Part shown: positions 55,909 to 64,000 of the stretch, one piece after another
Layout of the letters: every line of letters begins with the position of its first letter
Numbering within the stretch: the first letter of the stretch is position 1
NCBI GenBank assembly: GCA_025093985.1
Contig: JACAAK010000006.1
Coordinates: forward strand, 744,001-808,000
Length of the DNA stretch: 64,000 bases
Source: Calvatia gigantea
Taxonomy: Eukaryota > Basidiomycota > Agaricomycetes > Agaricales > Lycoperdaceae
Direction: 5' to 3'
Translations under genes and position numbers: made by a program
Notes under the pieces: model-generated
Told to the model about the DNA's origin: nothing
What the model saw: only the letters and a program-made list of their open reading frames with translations
The model's database searches: none

Positions 55909-58900
55909 GTGTGTGATATCAGTGATGAAGTCACAGTAGGCCAGGTCCAGGAACCACTTACCACAATGCAGATTGAGATTTTTGACTCAGGGACATCACA
56001 ACACATTTCCCCATATCACGATGTCTTTACCACATTCAAGAGCACCCCATCACGACCTCTCCATGCTGCAAATAAACAGAATTTCAGTGCTATTGGCAAG
56101 GGAGATGTTATCCTTGACATACTGAATGGAGGGACAACCTCAAAATTACAGCTAAAGGAAGTCTTATACTCCCCAGAGGCTAGCTATACACTTGTGTCAA
56201 TTGGCCGCCTTGATGAGGCAGGATTTACAATGACCTTTGCAAACAGGAAGTGTGTTGAATCTCGCTCCGTACCACTACGTTGGTTCAGTCTATTTATAGC
56301 TGAAACGGGGTTCGAGTATTTCACCTTCAGAGGGTCGATAATAACGGACACTATTATGGACTACGCATGTAGGATACCGCACTGTAAGTAGCAGGTAGAT
56401 ACTACGCATGGAACCTTCTAGTACATGCGGACATGCACAGTATGCACACATTATGCTACTGGTAGTTAGACCTCACCCGTATAAGGGTTTAGAGTGCACA
56501 GACCAGGGACTAATAGTATATAATACCTATGTAGATTCCCTGTATGTAATCCCTTTGGATATGCCTTCTGGCATAAGACACTATGTCTTCTCTCCTCTAC
56601 GCTAGCTTCTCTAAGCATCGCTTCCCTTCTCCTCAAGACTCTCTGAGTATGCTGGTATAAGCAGGACTCTGTCCGCTACCATGCGCCTCTCCTACTGGAC
56701 CGTCTCCCGGATGAATAAGACTACCCTCCACCGCTGACGCCTACACGCTTAGGTAGTGTGAACTTATATTGGGATGTCTACTCGTTCTCTCAACAAAGTG
56801 TATTATCCGTGATCTAAGTGGGACCCGCATCGCAGAAATTCCATGAAGCGGAAAGGGCCTGTATAGGATTCTAAGAGAGGCCGAGGGCGAACTGGAAGTC
56901 AATGCTGTTGGAGAGATACTCACACTAGATTTGATACACCGCCATCTCAGTCACATCGTGCCTGATACAGCTAAGAAGTTAGTCAGGGATGGAATGGTGA
57001 CAGGATTGAGACTAGAAGTGGATGGGGGTACCAAACTCTTCTGCGAGGCATACATGTTCGCAAAATCAACATGAAAAGGAGTAGCAAAGGAGCACTATAG
57101 TGAGGGAGCAAAGGAATTTGCTGCCGAAATTCACTCCGATGTCTGAGGACCAGCGACAGTCGAGACTCGAAAAGGAAAGAAGTACTATGTTACGTTCACT
57201 GATGATTATTTTAGGTGGACCCATATTGGGTTCCTTACAGTGAAGTCAGAGGTCCCGAAGGCCTACAAAACCTTTGAGACATGGTGCAAGACACAATTCC
57301 GTGTCCAGATCAAGATGCTACACTCAGACCATGGAGGTGGATATACAGGGAATGCTTTCCGTGAATATCTACAATCACAAGGCACTCAAGTCAAACTTAC
57401 TGTCCACAACACTCCACAGCACAATGGCATAGCAGAATGTTGAAACCGTACTATCCTCAAGTGCGTTCGAGCACTCAACCACATCACATGGCTTCTGAAA
57501 TCATTATGGGCAGAATGTGCATGGTACATTGTATGGTTGATGAATAGGACTAGTACAAGGGTGATTGCAGAAAAAACTCCTTTTGAAATGGTATACAAAC
57601 AGAGACCAGACCTGAAGGACCTATGTGAGTGGGGCGAGGTGTGTTGGGTTTTCCAAGGAGGGAGTGATAAGTTGGATCCACACGCCAAGGAAGAGAAATG
57701 GTTGGGCTTTGATGATGACAGTAATGGCATGTGGATCTTGTATCCAGACACCGGAGCTGTTCACATTGAGTGGAACATTACATTCGCTAATCCAAATCTC
57801 AAAGGGGAGGATCAGTTAACAAGCGAGATTCGATGTGAATCAATGCTCACCTTGGAAGGTACCAAGGATTCAGCACCTACCCTTGAGCCCACCACCACAC
57901 CTACTGCCACCAACCCTACACCCGAGCCAAAACCTGTCACCACCAACACAGATGGTGATGATGATACACCCATAGAACGCCCACATCAAACCCAAAATCC
58001 TAGCCAGAAAGCTCTTGACATCCTCAAAGGCCATGCTGTTACCTTTGTTGAAGAGGCAGATTGGGAGGAAGTTTGGGCATTCTCATTGGAGATGGACAAA
58101 GCAGAGTCCATGGAGCCAAAGACCTTGAAGGAGGCCATGAGGAGGCCAGACTGGCCACAGTGGCATAGTGGGATGGAAGAGGAGTATGCTATGCTGATGC
58201 AAGCGGGAATGTGGGAACTCGCAGACTTGCCGTCTGAAGCAAATGTCATCAGATCAAAGTGGGTTTACAAAGTCAAGAAAGATGCCCAAGGGAACACTGT
58301 CTGCTACAAGGCATGCCTTGTTGCACAGGGATTCTCCCAAGTGCCAGGCATTGACTATTTCGATACCTACACACCGGTTGCAAAACTCGCATCAATCCAA
58401 GCAATCCTCGCTATCTCTGCAGCCCAGGACATGGAGATTCACCAAATTGATATCAAGGGTGCTTACCTAAATGGGAAGCTGACTGATGATGAAGTAATTT
58501 ACATGCGGTAACCACCTGGTTTCGAAGACCCAGAACATCCTCGCAAGGTCTGCTGACTTCACAAGACTCTCTATGGATTGAAGCAGTCAGGGTGACATTG
58601 GTATCAATGTCTATGTGAAATCCTGGTTGACAACATTGGGTTCACATGATCTGATAGTGACCTGTGTGTGTTTATTCTCAACATCATGCCCAACCTCATC
58701 ATCCTTGCTATTCATGTTGACGACTGCATGCTCGCAGGTACCAAACTCACACGGATAAATTGGGTTAAGAAACAGGTGGCAGATTTTGTAGAGGTGACAG
58801 ATCTAGGGGAGTTACATTGGCTGTTAGGCATTGAGGTGAAGAGGATCCGGGAGGAAGGCAAGTTACTACTCTCCCAACAGTCATATATTGATGCATCCCT

Positions 58901-59476
58901 CCACCGCTTTGGCCTCGAGGATGCAAAACCTGCCAGTTCCCCCATGGAACCATCCATTTGCCTTACCTCCAACTACGCTCCCAAAACCACAGCCAACATC
59001 GCTCGTATGGCATGCATCCCATATCAGGAAGCCATTGGTACACTTATATATGCGGCCCTCAGCACTCGTCCCAACATTGCATATGCCATCCAAGTCTTAT
59101 CGTGTTTCTCCAAGAACCCAGGGGAGGCTCACTGGGAGGCTGTTAAATGGGTCTTCCATTATTTGAAGAAGACACACAATCTATGGCTCACTTATGGTGG
59201 CTTGAATAAGGAGCCACAAGGGTACACCAACGCTGATGGTAACATGGCTGAGAATCGCCGTGCTACTTCTGGCTTTGCATTTATGATAAATGGCAGTGCC
59301 ATTTCATGGAGTGCTAAATGACAGGATCTCGTAACCCTGTCCACCACAGAGTCCAAATACGTTGCAGCTACCCATGCCACGAAAGAAGCACTATGGCTCT
59401 GTTCCCTCATCTCCCAAGTCTTCAACATCCAACTTGGTGCCACAACCCTCTTTTCTGATAACCAGTCCACCATTGC
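55909..59476 (+). pseudogene. copia Pol remnant (protease, integrase, RT, RNase H)
   Basis: Domains in order. Protease-like IFDSGTSQHISPYHD (about 55980) and VLYSPEASYTLVSIGRL. Zinc/GAG-pre-integrase area HRHLSH. Integrase core with EIHSDV, MLHSDHGGGY and HNTPQHNGIAE (57130-57440). Chromatin-side EKWLGFDDD. RT with SKWVYKVKKDAQGN, HQIDIKGAYLNGK (about 58450) and IHVDDCMLAGT (about 58715). RNase H with WLTYGGLN, NADGNMAENRRAT and LSTTESKYVAATHA, cut off at QSTIAV. The solo LTR at 56253-56795 interrupts it. About nine in-frame stops; most are TGA explained by CGA to TGA, a CpG transition. Confidence 0.88.
56253..56795 (+). mobile_element. solo LTR-A-long (+), 543 bp, TSD AAGTG
   Basis: The ends are TGTTGAATC and CTCTCAACA. 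The perfect 5-bp duplication AAGTG is at 56248-56252 and 56796-56800. The interrupted Pol frame continues on either side. It keeps more CpG than the host element's LTRs, as expected for a younger insertion. Confidence 0.9.
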
Positions 59477-60100
59477 TGTTACGTGCGTTACCTTACTTCG
59501 CAACCGGGCCCGGATCGTCTCCACTCAGGGAGAGGTTCAACGCTATAGCCCAGGAGTATTTGACAAGTCTCAATGACTTCTGTGCAGGCTTCGGATCGCT
59601 CCCTCGAGTAGAAGCTCGCGCTTGCCTGAGAAGTCCGAGTTAAATGTCACTGCAGTCCCCAAGGTTGTTAGCCTTGTAGCAGATGAGCGAAGATAAGGAA
59701 GCTTGTTACTAGAATAACCTAAAGTAATACAAAGTACTACTTAAGGTTTATATACTAGCTACGAATACGAGATGAGAGATTACGTAGTAAGTAAATATGA
59801 GTCAATGAGAACTACTATGGGTTAATTGGTAATTTAAGGAATCATGGGGATAGGTGGAATGAATAGAAGAACGAGTACGAGTCATAAGAAGACGGAGTCA
59901 GGTAAAGAGAAGTACGATGATGGGAAAGATGAAGGTGAAACAGGAACATGATTCAGAATGAATCATAAGAAGCAAAGGTAGAAGTACATGTGATGAATAA
60001 ATAAAGAACGGACCGGGGTATACAAGAAAAGAGTGGGAAGTCCATTTGGAAAGTTAATACGTTAGTGCGGAGAGTCCGGGGGTGTGGTAAGTTCGTAACA
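59477..60100 (-). repeat. gypsy-type LTR, 624 bp
   Basis: The ends TGTTACG and CGTAACA are exact inverted repeats. The purine-rich minus-strand sequence beside 60101 (AGAGACGGGCTAA) could be the polypurine tract, making this the 3' LTR of a minus-strand element. It cuts copia element 2 in RNase H. Flanking 5-mers (ATTGC / TTAGC) do not match, so it is not a clean solo LTR. Confidence 0.65.
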
Positions 60101-60132
60101 TTAGCCCGTCTCTAGGTAAATTACTCCGAAAT

Positions 60133-60486
60133 TTACGCGGATAGGACAGAATAGTCCAAAGATACCCCGTCGTCGTAATATTCGTCGTCGAAGGCATCGC
60201 GGGGGTTTTCCAGGACTTGTTCTTGGAAACGTTGTTTCATATTTTCCACGGCTTGAACGTGGTCGACGTATTTTGGACAATCTTCTGGCTTATGTTTCGG
60301 GTTGAGAGTTTCGCAGAGTCGGCAGAAGTATTGGGGGCAAGTCCAGCGGTAATGGCCAGGGCGAGTTTTTCGACAGATAGGACAAGTGGTGTGGGCACAG
60401 TCGCTGGCCCAGTGACCTACGGCAGGGAGGTGAAGTTTGGCACATTTTTCGCAAAAGGCCTTCGGGTCGAAGTTCGGGTTGTTCAT
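60133..60486 (-). CDS. Cys-rich zinc-knuckle ORF of retroelement type
   Basis: 117 codons from ATG at 60486. Three Cys/His clusters in a row: CEKCAKLHLPAVGHWASDC, CPICRKTRPGHYRWTC and CRLCETLNPKHKPEDC, then a predicted helix (AVENMKQRFQEQVLENP) and an acidic Tyr-rich end. Tandem knuckles of this style occur in Gag or accessory ORFs of agaricomycete gypsy elements. It lies directly upstream of the LTR at 59477-60100 on the same strand, so it is probably the last ORF of that element. Whether it is complete or the C-terminal part of a longer protein is open. Confidence 0.6.
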   Translation of the reverse strand: MNNPNFDPKAFCEKCAKLHLPAVGHWASDCAHTTCPICRKTRPGHYRWTCPQYFCRLCETLNPKHKPEDCPKYVDHVQAVENMKQRFQEQVLENPRDAFDDEYYDDGVSLDYSVLSA

Positions 60487-60504
60487 AGCTCGGGGTTGGA
60501 TTGG

Positions 60505-61165
60505 GGTTCTTCCTCGTCAGAGTTGATGGGGAAAACACAAAGGATATGATATTCCTTTCCGCCTTCATACGAAGACGCTTGGATAAACATATTAGGTTTA
60601 GAAATATTCCTTTCTGCCACAGTCACTGGAAAAATATATTCATAGGACTTTCAATTGTTCCTATCGCCTCTCGCGAGTCACTGATAAAACAAATGGGGAG
60701 TTATCCCCACCGATGTCTCAAAACGAGCATCCTAGGCAAAAATAACATTAGGAAATTATTCCTTCCTCCTCTAATGAGTTGTAGGAGAAAATATTATAAG
60801 GTTTACGCTTTTACCTTTCCACCTCTTATGAGCTGTTGGATAAAATAAATCAGGAACATATTCCTTCATACTCGCTCAAGAGTCGACTGTAAAAATATGA
60901 CAGGAACTTATTCCTTTCATAAGATAAAAATATAATAGGGTCTAACGATCCTTTCTCTCTTTAACAAGATTGAGGAAAAACTTCATAGGTTTTGAATGTA
61001 ACCTTCCGCCTCTTCATGGGTTGACGGTAAAGCATCTATATGGAATTTATCCATCCACCTCAAATCGAGAGTCCAGAAAAATATATAAGGACTTAATCAT
61101 TCCTCCCTCCTTTTCGGAGTCGATGGGAAACAACAAAAAGTGAGTATGCATTCCTTGGGACTGAA
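60505..61165. repeat. diverged minisatellite, about 50-bp unit x12-13
   Basis: Every 47-55 bases the pattern returns: an A-rich start (AAAAATATA), then AGGAA.TTATTCCTT, then CCTC, ending near GAGTCGATGG. Clear unit ends fall near 60528, 60581, 60628, 60682, 60735, 60784, 60838, 60888, 60974, 61026, 61075 and 61125; one unit is truncated. No reading frame runs through it. Confidence 0.75.
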
Positions 61166-61859
61166 TCCTTAATCCACATCGGCTGAAATGCCTTTTGCAT
61201 GGAGAAAAATTGCATGAGACCACTTCCATTTGCGAATCCATTAATTTGGAATTTGTCTGAGTCAAATCAGAACAAGGCTTGTAGTATCATCGCTTCGCTG
61301 GCTCATAGGACTGCCACGGCTGATCGATCTACATAACCGCAAAGTGACGGCCTTGGTTATGCTGGCTTAAAACTGCCGCTTTCCTGATCTCACAATAATC
61401 GCACGCTGGATTAGCGACCAGTGATTTATCACTTAGGATTTCACATCAGCAAAAATGGTTTTTTGTATTTCGCACCTACGCGGAAAAACAGATTTGTTGA
61501 ACGCTTCGAAAGAATTGCTGTTTACAATTTCTGGAGGAGCCCTTCTAGGCTTTCCTACTCCTACTCTTAGACGAAAGTCACAGTGAGTTAGTCACGGGAG
61601 TTTAAAGTTGAGTTAAAGGACATTTGATAGCTCAAAGCAATTGTCGTTGCGTCCTTTATGGCCATCATAGCAAACGCTAGCATCAATTCCTCTCCGCTAC
61701 AGGAATTCTTTTCCAACCTTCAAAAGCTGGTTAATTCCGCATGATCGTTGATGACTCCGACATTTGATATATGGCACTGCCGCTCTTTTGTTGAAGATTC
61801 CAATGTCTAAGTCTGGTTTCAATACTGCTAGATCATTGAAGTGTTAATCTTCCCCCTTC
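61166..61859. other. unassigned retroelement-flanking DNA
   Basis: No gene or repeat family is recognised. The last 45 bp before the polypurine tract (from about 61815) resemble the 3' non-coding end of copia element 3, so copia element 2 resumes somewhere before that. Confidence 0.4.
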
Positions 61860-62140
61860 AAGTGAGGAGGAGTGTTGAATCTCGCTCCGTACCACTACGT
61901 TGGTTCAGTCTATTTATAGCTGAAACGGGGTTCGAGTATTTCACCTTCAGAGGGTCAATAATAACGGACCATCACAGACTACGTATGCAGTAGTTGTACC
62001 GCCCTTCTGGTAGTCGGTTATTCACTCTGCATGGAACCTTCTAGTACATGCGTCGTACACAGTATGCTCCACTTATGCTACTGGTAGTTAGACCTCACCC
62101 ATATAAGGGTTTAGAGTGCACAGACCAGGGATATTAGTAT
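61860..62140 (+). repeat. polypurine tract and truncated 3' LTR of copia element 2
   Basis: AAGTGAGGAGGAG (61860-61872) directly precedes TGTTGAATC. The LTR is cut after ATATTAGTAT, exactly where copia element 3 begins. Confidence 0.85.
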
Positions 62141-62549
62141 TGTTAAGACGAGTACACCACAATAGTTTGCACTAGTGGTGGAGGGGAGTCGTACTCACTG
62201 GGTTTGTTGAGATGATAGTTATAGACTGTAGCTAGTGGATATCTTAGTGGAATGATGGGCAGAGAATAGACTGGATTGTCTAAAGAATATACGCATACTA
62301 CATAGTTCTTATATATCTAATGTCTCTGGTCTGTGCACCATTCTACCTAATACAGGTGAGGTCTTATCTGCCAGTAGCATATACAGAGCATACTGCATAC
62401 ATTGTTCTACGTTAATAGACCATGACCAGCAACCTAGAGTGCAGTCTAGTACATTGTTCGTTATCTCTCTTCAAGAGTGAAGTACTCAAGAACCCGTTTC
62501 AGCTATAAATAGACTGAACCAACGTAGTGGTACAGATCGAGATTCAACA
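62141..62549 (-). repeat. 3' LTR of copia element 3 (409 bp, family A-short)
   Basis: Very similar to 1387-1795. The flanking 5-mer on the left is AGTAT (62136-62140), the expected target-site copy. Confidence 0.9.
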
Positions 62550-62589
62550 CTCCTCCTCACTTGAAGGAGGGAGATTAACATTTCAACGA

Positions 62590-64000
62590 TCAAGCGGTTT
62601 TATCCCATGCTTCGATATCGGAACCAAAGATCAGTCCTAGTTCAGGACAGAAGAGATTGATTTTGGTTACGCCAAGATTCTTTGTAAAGATGTCGGCGGG
62701 ATTGTCTTGTAAAGACACATCACCAATAACAATAATACCCTCCTCGACTAATTCTCGCACATAGTGGTAATGAATATCCACGTGCTTTGATCGTTTTTCA
62801 ACAATGGGATTTTCAGTCCAAAATTTGGACCCATCGTTGTCACCGTAGAGAATAGAAGTTGGGTGCTCAATTTTGAGCTCCTCCAGAAGCTGTGACAGCC
62901 ATTTCACTTATCGTGAAGCGTCAGACAGTTCTTTATATTCTGCCTCAGTGGACGATAATGAAACCATCTTTTGTCGCCGCGAAGTCCAGGTAACAGCACC
63001 GGACGTGATCAAACAAACATTTCCCGATACAGATCGGCAGGTTTCTGTATCTTGAGCCCAATCTGAGTCACTTAGGCATTCCAACGTCACCGTCGGTTTC
63101 CCAGTATCGCCTTCATATTTCAATGCATAGTTCCTCGTCATTGACAAGTACTTTAGTATATGAATTCCAGCACGATAGTGCTCGGGTGCGGGGTTAGTGG
63201 CATGTTGTGCCAGCTTAACTGTGGCAAAGGCTATGTCGGGCCTAGTACCGATCATCAAGTACATTAAAGATCCAACCAATTGTTGGTACTTTAGACGGAA
63301 GGGATGTGATGCAGTTTCCTTGTTCGTTATGAACTGGAAGCCAGCTGGTAATGGTGTTTTAGCCGCGGCAGACTGCGGGACCTGGAAGCGCTGCAAGATC
63401 TTATCCAGGTATTTCACCTGTTGGATGAAGATTTGACACTTGGAGCGATTCCTCCAGATTTTCATCCCAAGGAATTCTTCACAGGGACCGTGATCTCTGC
63501 ATTCCCACTTTTTCGTGAACTTTTCCTTCAACTCATTGAGGAGGGGGGAGTTTTTCTTTCCCAGGAAATTCACGTCATCAACGTAGACAATGGCTACTAC
63601 AAGCTCTTTTGTTTTCGGATGTCTGTGAAAGTATACAGCGTAGTCAGATTTGCAGCGGGTAAATCCTAGCTCAATCATAGATTGATGCAATTCTTTCCAC
63701 CACTGGCAACCGGCTTGTTTAAGGCCATAAATCACTCGTCGTAGTCTCCATACTTTTCCTTCCTGCCCAGGAAGTCTAAACCCTTCGGGCTGTTCCATGT
63801 ATATTTCCTCATCCAGTTTGCCATATAAGTAGGCTGTTTTTACGTCAACGCTATGCATATCCCAATCATGGATTGCAGCGAGTGCGAAGCTTACATGCGC
63901 AGACTCGTAGTGGACAACTGGTGAGAAAAGCTCGTTATAGTCGATGCCTTCAATCTGCGAGAACCCTTTTGCAACTAAGCAAGCTCGCAGGCGACCATCA
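62590..64000 (-). pseudogene. copia Pol, RT and RNase H part, one in-frame stop
   Basis: Open from the window edge to 62908. RT motifs: VAKGFSQIEGIDY, HSVDVKTAYLYGKLDEE (about 63840), YGLKQAGCQWW and VAIVYVDDVNFLG (about 63590), the catalytic YVDD. RNase H motifs: CLSDSDWAQDTETCRS and LSSTEAEYKELSDASR. Then comes an in-frame TAA (explained by CAA to TAA), after which the frame continues (LSQLLEELKIEHP, GDNDGSKFW, RSKHVDIHYHYVREL, DIFTKNLG). Much better preserved than element 2. The portion before 64000 is not visible. Confidence 0.9.

Larger units (their letters stand above)
54325..62140 (+). mobile_element. copia element 2, degenerate, with three later insertions
   Basis: A plus-strand copia element: 5' LTR 54325-54879, primer site 54880-54891, gag remnant, protease/integrase/reverse transcriptase/RNase H remnants (55909-59476), polypurine tract 61860-61872, and the start of the 3' LTR (61873-62140). 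It was later split by a solo LTR (56253-56795), by gypsy-type material (59477 to somewhere before 61800) and by copia element 3 (from 62141). Treating 54325 and 61873 as the two LTRs of one element is an inference from equal, gap-free alignment over 268 bp and common orientation. Many stop codons make it non-autonomous. Confidence 0.75.
62141..64000 (-). mobile_element. copia element 3, 3' end (runs off window)
   Basis: Minus strand: pol (64000 to 62590), polypurine tract (AAGTGAGGAGGAG at 62562-62550) and 3' LTR (62549-62141, 409 bp). It was inserted in the 3' LTR of element 2 and faces it tail to tail. Its 5' part and second target-site copy lie beyond base 64000. Confidence 0.9.

Noticed and set aside
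59362..59643. Plus-strand ORF spanning the RNase H / gypsy LTR junction
   Set aside because: It crosses the insertion border at 59477 and mixes two unrelated elements in a non-native frame.
60505..61165. CRISPR-like array
   Set aside because: Whole units of about 50 bp vary together; there is no constant repeat with unique spacers, and the context is a eukaryotic retroelement.

Overview
The window is nuclear DNA from a filamentous basidiomycete, most likely an agaricomycete. The genes are dense and cut by many short (about 45-70 bp) GT-AG introns. The gene set includes a two-domain cellobiose dehydrogenase, a psi-factor-type fatty-acid dioxygenase, a myosin II and an Spg1/Tem1 GTPase. The flanks carry copia and gypsy retroelements. 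No prokaryotic features are present. Exon joins were inferred by eye from splice signals and protein continuity.

Layout. (1) 1-4381: the 5' end of a minus-strand copia element, then a graveyard of LTR fragments ending in a triple nest of solo LTRs. (2) 4468-5375: a broken F-box gene. (3) 6052-9139: cellobiose dehydrogenase (-). (4) 10046-10946: Spg1/Tem1 GTPase (+), then about 4.3 kb without a recognisable gene. (5) 15248-17332: a GH18 chitinase with an in-frame TAG (+). (6) 17563-31288: MTR4 helicase (-), catalase (-), ribosomal protein uL14 (+), an RBM18-like RRM protein (-), transaldolase (+), an intron-containing tRNA-Gly (+) and a MARVEL-like membrane protein (+). (7) 31286-48659: five consecutive minus-strand genes, which are a YPK/Gad8-type AGC kinase, a Cid1-type nucleotidyltransferase, a very large myosin II, a Ppo dioxygenase-P450 and the SNARE YKT6. 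(8) 48908-51133: a small unknown gene and a tetraspan membrane protein. (9) 51866-52770: a second broken F-box gene. (10) 52920-64000: an AT-rich stretch and a retroelement pile-up.

Most of the middle is housekeeping: RNA surveillance (MTR4), translation (uL14), the pentose phosphate pathway (TAL1), peroxide removal (catalase), vesicle fusion (YKT6) and morphogenesis or cytokinesis (Spg1, YPK, myosin II). CDH and chitinase are secreted enzymes, and the Ppo protein makes oxylipins. I see no biosynthetic cluster or defence system.

The most informative signals are in the repeats and in gene details. They are: nested solo LTRs with intact target-site duplications plus a paralogous empty site; copia primer sites matching the anticodon region of initiator tRNA-Met; decay of copia DNA almost only at CpG; a 50-bp minisatellite inside a retroelement remnant; two GC-AG introns in one ribosomal protein gene; a Ppo P450 domain with no visible heme-thiolate cysteine; and a nonsense codon in an otherwise intact chitinase.
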